A stretch of DNA of 35,957 nt from Flavobacteriaceae bacterium (GTDB lineage Bacteria > Bacteroidota > Bacteroidia > Flavobacteriales > Flavobacteriaceae): positions 139,429 to 175,385 of the forward strand of contig QXZA01000027.1 of NCBI GenBank assembly GCA_009886625.1, in the 5' to 3' direction. Of the stretch, positions 17,295 to 26,625 are shown piece by piece. Below the pieces are notes generated by a model. That model made no database searches. It had not been told where the DNA came from and saw nothing but the letters and a program-made list of their open reading frames with translations. The position numbers and the translations under genes were made by a program. The number at the start of each line of letters is the position of its first letter. The first letter of the stretch is position 1.

Positions 17295-17319
17295 TTAAAT
17301 TAGTTTGGATTCAAAAAAG

Positions 17320-18423
17320 TTATTGGTTTATGATGTTTTCTTTAAAAACATCAAATAAATATGTGGCGTCACTTGGACCAGGGCCTGCTTCTGGATGGTA
17401 TTGTACTGAAAAACAATTTTTACTTTTCATACGTAAACCTGCAAGAGTTTGATCATTCAAGTGCACATGGGTCACTTCGATATCTTTATGTTTTTGTGCA
17501 GCTTCCATTTCTACAGCAAAACCATGATTTTGTGAAGTGATTTCTCCTTTTCCAGTCAACAAATTCTTTACTGGATGATTGATTCCCCTGTGGCCATTAA
17601 ACATTTTAAACGTTGGTATACCATTGGCAAGTGCAATCACTTGATGCCCCAAGCAGATACCAAATAGGGGGTTATTTTCTTCTATTATCTTTTTTGCTAC
17701 TTCCTGTGCACTTTTAAGTGGCTCAGGGTCGCCTGGTCCATTGGATATGAAATAACCATCTGGATTAAAGGTCTTCATCGTTTCGAAAGAGGTGTCATAT
17801 GGAAATACTTTCACGTAAAATCCTCTGTCTATCATATTGTGAAGAATATTTGCTTTAATTCCCAAATCCAAAGCTGCTATTTTAATTTCAGCATCAGGGT
17901 TTCCAACTGTGTAAGCTTCCTTAGTGGAAACTTTTGAAGACAATTCTAAGCCTTGCATTGAAGGAGCTTCAGAAAGTTCTTTCAAAAGGCGTTCTTTTTG
18001 ATCGATCTCGGTTGAGATTACCGCATTCATTGCGCCATGCTCACGAATATAATTTACTAAAGCACGAGTATCTACATCGGCAACAGTAACAATTTTATTC
18101 TTTTCAAGATAATTATAAAGAGAATCCTCTGCTTTGGGTCTTGAATAATTAAAACTGAAGTCTTTACAAATTAAGCCTGCAATAGAAATATGTTTAGACT
18201 GGGCCTCGTCCTCAATTACACCATAGTTACCAATATGGACATTTGTAGTTACCATTAACTGTCCAAAATAGGAAGGATCAGTAAAAATCTCTTGATAACC
18301 TGTCATTCCAGTATTAAAGCATATTTCCCCAAATGCGCTTCCCTCTATTCCAATTGATTTCCCAAAGAATTGAGTTCCATCCGCAAGGAGAACAAACGCT
18401 TTTTTTCTAGATCTGTAATTCAT
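17320..18423 (-). CDS. carA: Carbamoyl-phosphate synthase small (glutaminase) subunit
   Basis: A 367-residue CarA starting at the ATG at 18423. A TTG reading (18447) would add eight residues with no family counterpart. The N-terminal domain (RKKAFVLLADGTQFFGKSIG and GEICFNTGMTGYQEIFTDPSY) docks on CarB. The class I glutamine amidotransferase domain carries the nucleophile C257 (GICLGHQ) with H343 and E345 (QYHPEA). It supplies ammonia from glutamine for carbamoyl phosphate, hence arginine and pyrimidines. carB is not in the window. The gene sits 26 nt past the terminator of the ribosomal run, so its promoter must overlap that hairpin or transcription reads through. Confidence 0.97.
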   Translation of the reverse strand: MNYRSRKKAFVLLADGTQFFGKSIGIEGSAFGEICFNTGMTGYQEIFTDPSYFGQLMVTTNVHIGNYGVIEDEAQSKHISIAGLICKDFSFNYSRPKAEDSLYNYLEKNKIVTVADVDTRALVNYIREHGAMNAVISTEIDQKERLLKELSEAPSMQGLELSSKVSTKEAYTVGNPDAEIKIAALDLGIKANILHNMIDRGFYVKVFPYDTSFETMKTFNPDGYFISNGPGDPEPLKSAQEVAKKIIEENNPLFGICLGHQVIALANGIPTFKMFNGHRGINHPVKNLLTGKGEITSQNHGFAVEMEAAQKHKDIEVTHVHLNDQTLAGLRMKSKNCFSVQYHPEAGPGPSDATYLFDVFKENIINQ

Positions 18424-18448
18424 GATTTTAGTTACAAAATAAATCAAA

Positions 18449-18480
18449 AAAAAGGATAAACTAAAACGTTTATCCTTTTT
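18449..18480 (-). terminator. Intrinsic terminator of the ribosomal protein gene run
   Basis: A perfect 13-bp inverted repeat (arms 18449-18461 and 18468-18480, containing GGATAAAC / GTTTATCC) with a 6-nt loop is followed on the minus strand by a T tract. It lies 31 nt after the rplQ stop and is the only clear terminator seen downstream of rpsL in that run. Confidence 0.92.
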
Positions 18481-18511
18481 ATATTAATAGAATTTAAAAG
18501 TTGTGTTTAGC

Positions 18512-19057
18512 TTATTTAGCATCTTCAGAACCTTCTTCTTTTTTAGTTTCACTTGCTGGAGTATCTTCCGAAATCGCTTCTGGAGCTTCTTTCTCTACAA
18601 CCTCTTCAGTTGCGGCAGTTGCTTTTTCTGCTTTCGCCTTGACTTTTCCACCACGACGACGTGTTTTCTTCTTCTCTTTCTCGTCAGCTTTGTAGACATC
18701 ATTATAATCTACAAGTTCGATCATCGCCATATCAGCATTATCACCTAAACGATTTCCCAACTTGATAATACGGGTATATCCCCCTGGACGATCCCCTACT
18801 TTTGAAGCGATATCTCTAAACAATTCAGAAACCGCATTTTTATCACGTAAAGAACTAAAGGCTAATCTACGATTATGCGTAGTATCAGATTTAGCCTTTG
18901 TGATGATGGGTTCAACAAACTGTTTAAGTGCTTTTGCTTTTGTTACTGTAGTATTAATACGCTTGTGTTCTATTAAAGAACAAGCCATATTAGAGAGCAT
19001 TGATTTTCTGTGAGCGGTTTTACGCCCTAAATGCATAACTTTTTTTCCGTGTCTCAT
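18512..19057 (-). CDS. rplQ: 50S ribosomal protein L17 with acidic/basic tail
   Basis: The first 122 residues are a normal L17 ([20 protein letters not shown], then [15 protein letters not shown] and [21 protein letters not shown]), which sits near the peptide exit on the 50S subunit. The remaining 59 residues are a low-complexity extension: first lysine/arginine-rich ([20 protein letters not shown]), then alanine/glutamate-rich to the end. Extended L17 forms occur in Bacteroidota, but this part has no fold I recognise and is probably disordered. Last gene of the 32-gene run. Confidence 0.97.
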   Translation of the reverse strand: MRHGKKVMHLGRKTAHRKSMLSNMACSLIEHKRINTTVTKAKALKQFVEPIITKAKSDTTHNRRLAFSSLRDKNAVSELFRDIASKVGDRPGGYTRIIKLGNRLGDNADMAMIELVDYNDVYKADEKEKKKTRRRGGKVKAKAEKATAATEEVVEKEAPEAISEDTPASETKKEEGSEDAK

Positions 19058-19079
19058 TTTCTTTCTTTAAAAATGTGAA

Positions 19080-20072
19080 TTAATCTTTATCGAGTTTGTA
19101 TTTCGCTAAGTCCATTCCAAAAGAAAGTCCTTTAAGCACTACCAACTCTTCTAACTCAGTTAATGACTTCTTACCAAAGTTTCTAAACTTCATTAGGTCA
19201 TTTTTATTGTAGGAAACTAAATCTCCTAAAGTATCTACTTCTGCAGCTTTCAAACAATTTAATGCACGAACAGACAAGTCCATATCAACAAGTTTTGTTT
19301 TCAACAACTGACGCATGTGAAGCGATTCTTCATCATAAGTTTCTGTTTGTGCAATCTCATCTGCTTCAAGTGTAATGCGCTCGTCAGAGAACAATAAGAA
19401 GTGATGAATCAAAGTTTTTGCAGCTTCTGTAAGGGCGTCTTTGGGATGAATAGATCCATCAGTGATTATTTCAAAAACGAGTTTTTCATAATCTGTTTTC
19501 TGCTCAACACGAAAGTTTTCAATACTGTATTTCACATTCTTAATGGGTGTGAAAATAGAATCAATCGCAATAACACCTAGTTCTGCATTTGCCTTTTTGT
19601 TTTCCTCTGCAGGAACATAACCACGTCCTTTTTCAATTGTAATCTCCATGTTCAATTGAACACTTTTTTCAAGATTACAAATTACTAAGTCTGGGTTTAA
19701 AACTTGGAAACCAGAAATAAATTTCTGTAAATCTGCTGCTTTGAGTTGTTCTTGCCCCCCTATAGTAATGGTTACTTTCTCTTCTTCAGATTCTTCAATC
19801 TGACGCTTAAAACGAACTTGTTTTAAATTTAAAATTATTTCAGTAACATCCTCAACTACACCAGGAATTGTAGAAAACTCATGCTCTACGTTTTCTAATT
19901 TAACAGAGGTTATTGCAAAGCCTTCTAAAGACGATAATAAAACACGTCTAAGTGCATTTCCAACGGTCAATCCATATCCGGGCTCGAGTGGGCGAAATTC
20001 AAATTTGCCTTCGAATTCGGATGAATCGATCATTATTACTTTATCTGGTTTTTGAAAATTCAATATTGCCAT
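19080..20072 (-). CDS. rpoA: RNA polymerase alpha subunit
   Basis: A 330-residue alpha subunit with both domains. The N-terminal domain (about 1-230) has [26 protein letters not shown], the dimer and polymerase-assembly region. The C-terminal domain (about 245-325) has the helix-hairpin-helix [22 protein letters not shown] and [14 protein letters not shown], which contacts upstream DNA and activators. It is in the usual place between rpsD and rplQ. Confidence 0.98.
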   Translation of the reverse strand: MAILNFQKPDKVIMIDSSEFEGKFEFRPLEPGYGLTVGNALRRVLLSSLEGFAITSVKLENVEHEFSTIPGVVEDVTEIILNLKQVRFKRQIEESEEEKVTITIGGQEQLKAADLQKFISGFQVLNPDLVICNLEKSVQLNMEITIEKGRGYVPAEENKKANAELGVIAIDSIFTPIKNVKYSIENFRVEQKTDYEKLVFEIITDGSIHPKDALTEAAKTLIHHFLLFSDERITLEADEIAQTETYDEESLHMRQLLKTKLVDMDLSVRALNCLKAAEVDTLGDLVSYNKNDLMKFRNFGKKSLTELEELVVLKGLSFGMDLAKYKLDKD

Positions 20073-20089
20073 AATATGTTTCCGTTTGC

Positions 20090-20695
20090 TTATTTAGAAT
20101 ATAATTCTACTATTAACTGCTCTTTGATATTCTCCGGTATTTGAAGACGTTCAGGTACACTTACAAAAGTTCCCTGAAGTTGTTCTTTGTTCCAACTTAA
20201 CCATTCATAAGCGGATGCATCTTTACCTTTTGCCTCAACAATTAGGTTAAGCGATTTTGATTTCTCACGAACACCTACAACATCTCCAACTTTCACTTGG
20301 TAAGAAGGAATGTTAAGGATTGAACCGTTTATAGTAATATGTCTATGAGAAACGAGTTGACGTGCACCACTTCGTGTAGGAGAAAGCCCCAAACGGTAAA
20401 CTACATTGTCTAAACGTGATTCACACAATTGCAATAAAACTTCACCTGTAACACCTTTGTTACGGCTAGCTTTTTCAAAAAGGTTACGAAATTGACGCTC
20501 TAAAATACCGTAAGTAAATTTTGCTTTCTGCTTCTCCATCAACTGGACAGCATATTCCGATTTTTTACCTCTACGTCTTGCGTTTCCGTGTTGTCCCGGA
20601 GGGTAATTTCTTTTTTCGAAAGATTTATCATCTCCGAAGATAGGCTCGCCAAATTTTCGAGCAATTTTTGTTTTTGGACCAGTATATCTTGCCAT
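20090..20695 (-). CDS. rpsD: 30S ribosomal protein S4
   Basis: A 201-residue S4. The S4 RNA-binding domain is seen in [35 protein letters not shown] (about 90-124). The N-terminal segment ([21 protein letters not shown]) lacks the four zinc cysteines found in some bacteria, so this is the zinc-free form. S4 nucleates the 16S 5' domain and is an autoregulator in several bacteria. The 85-nt gap before it, the longest inside the run, holds a candidate hairpin. Confidence 0.97.
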   Translation of the reverse strand: MARYTGPKTKIARKFGEPIFGDDKSFEKRNYPPGQHGNARRRGKKSEYAVQLMEKQKAKFTYGILERQFRNLFEKASRNKGVTGEVLLQLCESRLDNVVYRLGLSPTRSGARQLVSHRHITINGSILNIPSYQVKVGDVVGVREKSKSLNLIVEAKGKDASAYEWLSWNKEQLQGTFVSVPERLQIPENIKEQLIVELYSK

Positions 20696-20721
20696 TTTAT
20701 GGGTTTTTAGTTGAATAGATC

Positions 20722-20752
20722 GCTATGAATTAAGGTCATTTCCTTCGATAGC
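20722..20752 (-). promoter_or_regulatory. Candidate hairpin leader upstream of rpsD
   Basis: In the 85-nt rpsK-rpsD spacer an outer stem GCTAT/ATAGC encloses an asymmetric internal loop and an inner stem AAGG/CCTT with a 6-nt loop. No T run follows, so it is not a terminator, and no TAnnTTTG box is present. S4 represses through RNA leaders in E. coli and Bacillus; that this hairpin does so is inference. Confidence 0.35.
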
Positions 20753-20780
20753 TTCTGATCAATTCGTTGATATTAATTAA

Positions 20781-21164
20781 TTATACTCTTCTTCTTTTTG
20801 GAGGTCTACATCCATTGTGAGGTTGTGGAGTAATGTCAACTATTTCCATCACTTCTATCCCTGCATTGTGTAAGGAACGGATTGCAGACTCACGTCCATT
20901 TCCTGGTCCTTTAACAAATACTTTCACTTTTCGTAATCCAGCTTCTTGAGCTACTTTAGCACAATCTTCAGCTGCAGTTTGTGCAGCATAAGGAGTATTC
21001 TTTTTAGAACCTCTAAAGCCCATTTTTCCAGCCGATGACCAAGAAATAACTTCTCCTTTGGTATTGGTTAGCGAAATGATGATATTATTGAAAGATGCGG
21101 TTACATGAGCTTCTCCAATAGACTCAACAATTACTTTTCTTTTCTTACTTGCTGTTTTAGCCAT
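20781..21164 (-). CDS. rpsK: 30S ribosomal protein S11
   Basis: A 127-residue S11. The core [14 protein letters not shown]-type strand (here [14 protein letters not shown]), [20 protein letters not shown] and the C-terminal [18 protein letters not shown] are typical. It lies on the platform of the 30S subunit next to the mRNA exit. It follows rpsM after 12 nt. Confidence 0.98.
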   Translation of the reverse strand: MAKTASKKRKVIVESIGEAHVTASFNNIIISLTNTKGEVISWSSAGKMGFRGSKKNTPYAAQTAAEDCAKVAQEAGLRKVKVFVKGPGNGRESAIRSLHNAGIEVMEIVDITPQPHNGCRPPKRRRV

Positions 21165-21176
21165 AATTACAAACTA

Positions 21177-21551
21177 TTATTTAGTTGCTTTCTTTTTGTT
21201 TGCTACTGTCTTACGTTTTCCTTTACGGGTACGAGAGTTGTTTTTGGTACGTTGTCCTCTTAAAGGAAGACCCGCTCTGTGGCGAATACCTCTATAACAA
21301 CCTATATCCATTAAACGTTTGATGTTTAATTGAACCTCTGAACGTAATTCACCTTCAATTTTAAACGATCCAACTACTTCACGGATTCGTCCGGTTTCAT
21401 CATCAGTCCATTCAGAAACTTTTTTGTTTTCATCTACCTTGGCACTTTCTAATATAGATTGTGCACGGCTTCTACCGATACCGAAAATGTATGTTAGGGC
21501 AATAACGCCTCTTTTTTGCTTGGGAATGTCTACTCCTGATATTCTAGCCAT
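21177..21551 (-). CDS. rpsM: 30S ribosomal protein S13
   Basis: A 124-residue S13: [30 protein letters not shown] (helix-two-turn-helix start), [33 protein letters not shown], then a lysine-rich tail that reaches the P-site tRNA. It binds the head of the 30S subunit and bridges to the 50S. It begins 2 nt after rpmJ. Confidence 0.98.
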   Translation of the reverse strand: MARISGVDIPKQKRGVIALTYIFGIGRSRAQSILESAKVDENKKVSEWTDDETGRIREVVGSFKIEGELRSEVQLNIKRLMDIGCYRGIRHRAGLPLRGQRTKNNSRTRKGKRKTVANKKKATK

Positions 21552-21553
21552 AA

Positions 21554-21670
21554 TTAACCTTGTCTTTGTTTGAATCTAGGATTTTTTTTGTTGATGACGT
21601 AAAGACGACCATTCCGTCTTACGATCTGGCAGTCTGCACTGCGCTTTTTTATAGATGCTCTTACTTTCAT
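21554..21670 (-). CDS. rpmJ: 50S ribosomal protein L36, zinc-free form
   Basis: A 38-residue L36 starting [20 protein letters not shown] and ending PRFKQRQG. Compared with the zinc-ribbon form (C11, C14, C27, H33 in E. coli), only C14 remains; the others are S11, N27 and F33, so it cannot hold zinc in the usual way. It binds 23S rRNA near the A-site finger. It sits between infA (11 nt) and rpsM (2 nt). Confidence 0.95.
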   Translation of the reverse strand: MKVRASIKKRSADCQIVRRNGRLYVINKKNPRFKQRQG

Positions 21671-21681
21671 AATACTTTACT

Positions 21682-21897
21682 TTAAAATCTAAAGGTGATC
21701 CTTGCTTTACTTAAATCGTAAGGACTCATTTCTAATTTAACTTTATCACCAGGTAATAATTTGATGTAATGCAAACGCATTTTACCTGATATATGAGCGG
21801 TTACTACATGACCATTTTCTAGCTCAACACGAAACATTGCATTTGATAATGCTTCGATTATAGTACCCTCTTGCTCTATTGCTGCTTGTTTAGCCAT
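21682..21897 (-). CDS. infA: Translation initiation factor IF-1
   Basis: A 71-residue IF-1 with the S1-like OB fold: [32 protein letters not shown], then [25 protein letters not shown]. It occupies the 30S A site during initiation. It begins 3 nt after secY; the adk and map genes that sit here in many other bacteria are absent. Confidence 0.98.
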   Translation of the reverse strand: MAKQAAIEQEGTIIEALSNAMFRVELENGHVVTAHISGKMRLHYIKLLPGDKVKLEMSPYDLSKARITFRF

Positions 21898-21900
21898 ATA

Positions 21901-23253
21901 TTAGTTTGCGCTTCTGCGTGTTTTTCCCGTTTTCATTAAACCGTCATAATGTCTGTTTAATAAATAAGAGTTTACTTGTTGTATGGTATCAATGGCAACT
22001 CCAACCATAATTAAAAGTGAAGTTCCTCCATAAAATAGGGCCCAACCTTGTTGAATACCAATAAGTTTTACCACCACCGCTGGAAATACTGCTATTCCTG
22101 CAAGGAACAAAGAACCAGGGAAAGTAATATGTGACATTACTGTATCTAAATATTCTGAAGTTTCATTCCCAGGGCGTATTCCTGGAACAAAGCCTCCACT
22201 TCGTTTTAAATCATCCGACATTTTGTTTGTTGGAACTGTAATAGCTGTGTAGAAATAAGTAAATACAATAATTAATAATGCAAAAACGATGTTATACCAA
22301 AGTCCAAAAATATCTGAAAAATTGGTTTGTAACCATTGTCCTACATCTGAATCGCCTAAAGCTCCACCGATGTAGGCTGGGGCGAACATAATCGCTTGTG
22401 CAAAAATGATAGGCATTACACCTGAGGCGTTTAATTTTAAAGGTATGTATTGTCTTGAACCATAAACCGATCGATCAGAAGTGTTACCACCAGCAGCACG
22501 TCTTGCGTATTGTACTGGAATTCTACGTACCGCTAGGGTAAGTAAAATTGAAAGAAGAATAATGACAATCCACAATACTAATTCAATAAGAATCAACATT
22601 AATCCACCATTGTTTTCAGACACTCTAGAAACAAATTCTTGAGTAAACGACAATGGGAGCGTAGCAATGATTCCAACCATAATCAACAAAGAAATTCCAT
22701 TTCCAATCCCTTTATCTGTAATTTTTTCTCCCAACCACATTGCGAAGATCGTACCTGTGACTAAGATAATAACAGATGAGATAATAAACAAAGGACCTTT
22801 GCCTAATACAAATGCACTTTCAGGAACTCCCAGTGCACTCAATCCGTACAAATAAGCAGGCGCTTGAACAATACAAATCAATATGGTTAACCATCGTGTA
22901 ATTTGATTGATTTTTTTACGACCACTTTCTCCTTCTTTCTGAAGTTTTTGTAGATAAGGAACAGCAATACCCATTAACTGAACTACAATAGATGCAGAAA
23001 TGTAGGGCATAATACCTAAAGCAAACACGGAAGCATTCGCAAAAGCACCTCCTGTAAAAGCATTTAAAATACCTAAAAGACCACCTCCATCAGTACGACT
23101 ACTCAAAGCAGCTAACTGAACTGGGTCAATACCCGGTAAAACTACTTGAGCTCCAAGACGGTAGACTAACAACATTCCTAAAGTAAGAACTACACGATCG
23201 CGTAATTCTTCAATTTTGTATATGTTATAAAGGGTTTCTAATACTTTTCTCAT
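21901..23253 (-). CDS. secY: Preprotein translocase subunit SecY
   Basis: A 450-residue SecY with ten expected membrane helices. Seen are YRLGAQVVLPGIDP at the first helix, the plug region (about 60-75, FTGGAFANASVFALGIMPYISASIV), helix 5 (EKITDKGIGNGISLLIMVGI) and the conserved cytoplasmic loop RRIPVQYARR. It forms the protein-conducting channel of the inner membrane, receiving ribosomes delivered by the Ffh also encoded here. rplO precedes it by 10 nt. Confidence 0.98.
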   Translation of the reverse strand: MRKVLETLYNIYKIEELRDRVVLTLGMLLVYRLGAQVVLPGIDPVQLAALSSRTDGGGLLGILNAFTGGAFANASVFALGIMPYISASIVVQLMGIAVPYLQKLQKEGESGRKKINQITRWLTILICIVQAPAYLYGLSALGVPESAFVLGKGPLFIISSVIILVTGTIFAMWLGEKITDKGIGNGISLLIMVGIIATLPLSFTQEFVSRVSENNGGLMLILIELVLWIVIILLSILLTLAVRRIPVQYARRAAGGNTSDRSVYGSRQYIPLKLNASGVMPIIFAQAIMFAPAYIGGALGDSDVGQWLQTNFSDIFGLWYNIVFALLIIVFTYFYTAITVPTNKMSDDLKRSGGFVPGIRPGNETSEYLDTVMSHITFPGSLFLAGIAVFPAVVVKLIGIQQGWALFYGGTSLLIMVGVAIDTIQQVNSYLLNRHYDGLMKTGKTRRSAN

Positions 23254-23263
23254 TCGGGGTAAA

Positions 23264-23716
23264 TTATACAGTTATAGCTTCGCCTCCAGCAGCTTCGATT
23301 GCAGCTTTAGCTGAAGCAGAGAATTTATTTGCAGAAATTTTAATAGCACCTTCTAACGTTCCTCTTCCTAAAATTTTAACCAAATCATTTTTGTGGGCAA
23401 GACCTAATTCAACAAGAATATCAATAGATAATTCTTTGCTTACTTTTTTATCAGCAAGTAATTGTTGAACAGTATCGATATTGATTCCACGGTATTCTTT
23501 ACGATTGATGTTTTTAAAACCAAATTTTGGAACTCTCCGTTGTAAAGGCATTTGACCTCCCTCAAAACCGATTTTTCTAGAGTATCCAGAACGTGATTTG
23601 GCACCTTTATGTCCACGTGCAGCAGTTCCACCTTTACCTGAAGACTGTCCTCTTCCAAGGCGTTTTCCAGCGGTTTTGATTGATCCTGATGCAGGGGTTA
23701 GATTTTCTAAACTCAT
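23264..23716 (-). CDS. rplO: 50S ribosomal protein L15
   Basis: A 150-residue L15: GSIKTAGKRLGRGQSSGKGGTAARGHKGAKSRSG (glycine- and lysine-rich extended N-terminus that threads through 23S rRNA), FEGGQMPLQRRVPKFGF, and a globular C-terminal domain ending AAGGEAITV. It is a late-assembly protein of the 50S, in the standard rpmD-rplO-secY order. Confidence 0.98.
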   Translation of the reverse strand: MSLENLTPASGSIKTAGKRLGRGQSSGKGGTAARGHKGAKSRSGYSRKIGFEGGQMPLQRRVPKFGFKNINRKEYRGINIDTVQQLLADKKVSKELSIDILVELGLAHKNDLVKILGRGTLEGAIKISANKFSASAKAAIEAAGGEAITV

Positions 23717-23726
23717 GATGGGTTAT

Positions 23727-23906
23727 TTATGCTTCGGTAACAATTACCAAATGTTGAACTTTAGCGATCATTCCCAAAATACTTGGGGTTGACTCATGTA
23801 TAACTTCTTTACCAATTCCTCTGAGGCCTAAAGCTTCGAGGGTACGCTTTTGAACTTGAATGCGCTTGATACTACTTTTAATTTGTTTTACTTTTATCTG
23901 TGCCAT
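23727..23906 (-). CDS. rpmD: 50S ribosomal protein L30
   Basis: A 59-residue L30: MAQIKVKQIKSSIKRIQVQK at the start, then TLEALGLRGIGKEV and the final HLVIVTEA strand. Its length is normal for the bacterial protein. It lies 12 nt after rpsE and 10 nt before rplO, the conserved spc-operon position. Confidence 0.96.
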   Translation of the reverse strand: MAQIKVKQIKSSIKRIQVQKRTLEALGLRGIGKEVIHESTPSILGMIAKVQHLVIVTEA

Positions 23907-23918
23907 GGCTAAATTCGC

Positions 23919-24443
23919 TTATCCGTTAAATACTTTATCTAATGATATTCCTCTTTGCTCAGCAATCCTTTGTGGATTACGCAATTGTAATAAAGCATCA
24001 AATGTTGCTTTTACTACATTGTGAGGGTTGGAAGAACCTTGTGATTTTGAAAGTACGTTATGCACACCCACGGCTTCTAATACTGCACGAACAGCACCAC
24101 CCGCAATAACTCCAGTACCTTCAGATGCAGGCTTAAGAAATACGCGTGCTCCTCCAAACTTTCCTTTTTGCTCGTGAGGAAGTGTTCCTTTGTTAATGGG
24201 AATACGAACTAAGTTTTTCTTAGCGTCTTCAATTGCTTTGGCAATGGCCTCAGAAACTTCTTTTGATTTTCCTAAACCTTGACCTACTACTCCATTTTCG
24301 TCTCCGACAACAACAATAGCAGAAAAACCAAAAGCACGACCTCCCTTAGTAACTTTAGTTACCCGTTGTACTCCAACTAGGCGATCTTTCAAGTCTAAGC
24401 CAGCTGGCTTAACTAATTCTACGTTTTTATAATCTTGATACAT
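23919..24443 (-). CDS. rpsE: 30S ribosomal protein S5
   Basis: A 174-residue S5 with the double-stranded RNA-binding fold: [42 protein letters not shown], then [46 protein letters not shown]. It helps control decoding accuracy and mRNA entry. The loop around TKGGRAF matches the usual sequence linked to spectinomycin sensitivity. Confidence 0.98.
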   Translation of the reverse strand: MYQDYKNVELVKPAGLDLKDRLVGVQRVTKVTKGGRAFGFSAIVVVGDENGVVGQGLGKSKEVSEAIAKAIEDAKKNLVRIPINKGTLPHEQKGKFGGARVFLKPASEGTGVIAGGAVRAVLEAVGVHNVLSKSQGSSNPHNVVKATFDALLQLRNPQRIAEQRGISLDKVFNG

Positions 24444-24450
24444 ATTCTAA

Positions 24451-24810
24451 TTAAAATTTTAATCCACCTTCACGAGCACCCTCAGCAAGAGCTTTCACTC
24501 TTCCGTGATATAAATAGCCACCTCGGTCAAATTTAACTTCTGAAACACCTGCTTTTGAGGCAAGCTCTCCAATACGTTTTCCAACAGCAGTAGCAATTAC
24601 AATCTTACCGCTTAGTTTCGCATCAGCGATTTCTTTATCTCTAGAGGATGCTGCGGTAACAGTTTTTCCTGTTTGGTCATCTATTAACTGAACATAAATT
24701 TCTTTATTACTTCTGTAGACAGACAAGCGAGGAGCTGTTGACGTACCGCTAATGATTTTACGAATCCTTCTACGAATTCTATTTCTACGATCTAATTTTG
24801 TTAAACCCAT
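24451..24810 (-). CDS. rplR: 50S ribosomal protein L18
   Basis: A 119-residue L18: [49 protein letters not shown], then [26 protein letters not shown]. It binds 5S rRNA in the central protuberance together with the L5 encoded upstream. Spacing is 10 nt from rplF and 7 nt to rpsE. Confidence 0.98.
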   Translation of the reverse strand: MGLTKLDRRNRIRRRIRKIISGTSTAPRLSVYRSNKEIYVQLIDDQTGKTVTAASSRDKEIADAKLSGKIVIATAVGKRIGELASKAGVSEVKFDRGGYLYHGRVKALAEGAREGGLKF

Positions 24811-24820
24811 GGTTATAATA

Positions 24821-25363
24821 TTATGCTGATTTACCTGCTTTTCTTCGGATCTGCTCGCCTACAAATTTGACGCCTTTTCCTTTATATGGTTCTGGCCTTC
24901 TAAAAGAACGAATCTTTGCAGCTACATAACCCACTAATTGTTTGTCAAAAGAGCTGAGTTTAATAATTGGATTCTTTCCTTTTTCAGAAATAGTTTCTAC
25001 TTTAACCTCTGGTGCAATATCAAGTAAGATATTGTGAGAGAAACCAAGTGCGAGATCTAATTTCTGTCCTTGATTACTTGCTCTGTATCCAACTCCTACA
25101 AGCTCTAATTCTTTTGTAAATCCCTTGCTAACTCCTTCAATCATGTTGAAGATTAAAGCACGATAAAGACCGTGTTTAGCTTTTACAGATTTCACATTTG
25201 AATCACGAGACACTGTAATGATATTGTCTTCCATTTTAATTTCAACTTCACTGTACTCTTGAGTAAGTTCACCAAGTTTTCCTTTCACAACAATATGTGT
25301 GGGTTGGATATCTATGGTGATTCCATCGGGTACTGAGATCGGGTTGTTTCCTATTCTAGACAT
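24821..25363 (-). CDS. rplF: 50S ribosomal protein L6
   Basis: A 180-residue L6 with two tandem similar domains: [20 protein letters not shown] in the first, and the signature [24 protein letters not shown] at the C-terminus. It sits near the factor-binding region and sarcin-ricin loop of the 50S subunit, where EF-G (also encoded here) acts. Confidence 0.98.
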   Translation of the reverse strand: MSRIGNNPISVPDGITIDIQPTHIVVKGKLGELTQEYSEVEIKMEDNIITVSRDSNVKSVKAKHGLYRALIFNMIEGVSKGFTKELELVGVGYRASNQGQKLDLALGFSHNILLDIAPEVKVETISEKGKNPIIKLSSFDKQLVGYVAAKIRSFRRPEPYKGKGVKFVGEQIRRKAGKSA

Positions 25364-25380
25364 TGTTTATACTGTTTCTG

Positions 25381-25782
25381 TTAGTATACGTAACAAATTA
25401 ATTCTCCACCAACATTTTCTTTGGCGGCTTGTTTTCCGGTCATTACTCCATGAGAGGTAGAGACAATTGAAATTCCCAAGCCATTTAAAACTCTTGGAAG
25501 GGTGTCTGAACCGGAATATTTTCGTAAACCAGGAGTACTGATACGTTGTATTTTTTTGATGACAGGCTCTTTTGTAAGCTTGTCATATTTCAAAGCAATT
25601 TTAATATTACCTTGATGGTTTTCAGTTTCTTCAAACTTATAACTCAAAATATACCCTTGGTCAAAAAGGATCTTTGTAATCTCTCTTTTTGTATTTGAAG
25701 CGGGAATATCTACTACACGGTGTCCCGCGCTGTTGGCGTTACGTATACGTGTTAAAAAATCTGCAATAGGATCTGTGAACAT
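25381..25782 (-). CDS. rpsH: 30S ribosomal protein S8
   Basis: A 133-residue S8: MFTDPIADFLTRIRNANSAG, then STPGLRKYSGSDTLPRVLNGLGISIVSTSHGVMTGKQAAKENVGGELICYVY, whose STSHGVMT loop contacts 16S helix 21. In E. coli S8 represses the spc operon by binding its L5 message. I did not find an obvious copy of that target here, since rplX-rplE spacing is only 2 nt. Confidence 0.98.
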   Translation of the reverse strand: MFTDPIADFLTRIRNANSAGHRVVDIPASNTKREITKILFDQGYILSYKFEETENHQGNIKIALKYDKLTKEPVIKKIQRISTPGLRKYSGSDTLPRVLNGLGISIVSTSHGVMTGKQAAKENVGGELICYVY

Positions 25783-25800
25783 AGTGTTTTATCTATAAGT

Positions 25801-26070
25801 TTACCAACTGGCTTTAGTTACTCCAGGAATCAAGCCTTTGTTTGCCATTTCACGGAAAGTTACACGTGAAAGTCCAAACTGTCTCATATACCCTTTTGGT
25901 CTACCGGTTAATTTACAACGGTTGTGCATACGGATTGGAGAAGCATTACGTGGCAACTTTTGAAGTGCATCATAATCTCCAGCTTCCTTGAGAGCTTTAC
26001 GCTTTTCAGCATATTTGGCAACGGTCTTGGCACGTTTAACCTCACGTGCTTTCATTGATTCTTTAGCCAT
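25801..26070 (-). CDS. rpsN: 30S ribosomal protein S14, zinc-free form
   Basis: An 89-residue S14 of the long type. [51 protein letters not shown] is standard, but the two CxxC pairs of the short zinc-binding form are absent; only one cysteine is present. It binds the 30S head. It starts 1 nt after the rplE stop. Confidence 0.98.
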   Translation of the reverse strand: MAKESMKAREVKRAKTVAKYAEKRKALKEAGDYDALQKLPRNASPIRMHNRCKLTGRPKGYMRQFGLSRVTFREMANKGLIPGVTKASW

Positions 26071-26071
26071 A

Positions 26072-26623
26072 TTAATTCTTTTTAAAAGGGATTCCTAATT
26101 CGGTTAATAATGATTTCGCTTCCTGATCAGTTCTTGCTGTAGTCACGAAAGTAATGTCCATTCCATTGATTCGATTTACCTTATCGATATCGATCTCTGG
26201 AAAGATGATTTGTTCTGTAACACCTAAGGTGTAGTTTCCGCGACCATCAAAACCAGTTCCTTTAACTCCCTGAAAATCTCTTACTCGAGGAAGTGCAGTG
26301 GTCACTAAACGGTCTAAAAATTCGTACATACGTTCACTACGCAGTGTTACTTTAGCCCCAATGGGCATTCCTTTTCTTAACTTGAAACTAGCAACATCCT
26401 TTTTGGATAATGTAGCAACTGCTTTCTGACCCGTAATCATCGTAAGCTCATCAATAGCATGATCGATTAGTTTCTTGTCTGATACAGCAGCACCTACCCC
26501 ACGGCTAAGTACTATTTTTTCAAGTTTAGGCACCTGCATAACGCTTTTGTAACTAAACGTCTCTTTCAGATTGCTAACGATACGATCGTTATATTCTTTT
26601 TTTAATCTTGGTGTATAGCTCAT
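26072..26623 (-). CDS. rplE: 50S ribosomal protein L5
   Basis: A 183-residue L5: [34 protein letters not shown], then [33 protein letters not shown] and the ending [22 protein letters not shown]. It binds 5S rRNA and contacts the P-site tRNA elbow. It follows rplX after 2 nt. Confidence 0.98.
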   Translation of the reverse strand: MSYTPRLKKEYNDRIVSNLKETFSYKSVMQVPKLEKIVLSRGVGAAVSDKKLIDHAIDELTMITGQKAVATLSKKDVASFKLRKGMPIGAKVTLRSERMYEFLDRLVTTALPRVRDFQGVKGTGFDGRGNYTLGVTEQIIFPEIDIDKVNRINGMDITFVTTARTDQEAKSLLTELGIPFKKN

Positions 26624-26625
26624 AG

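Noticed and set aside
18424-18447. TTG start of carA at 18447
   Set aside because: The added residues have no CarA counterpart and lie right beside the terminator hairpin; the ATG at 18423 is preferred.
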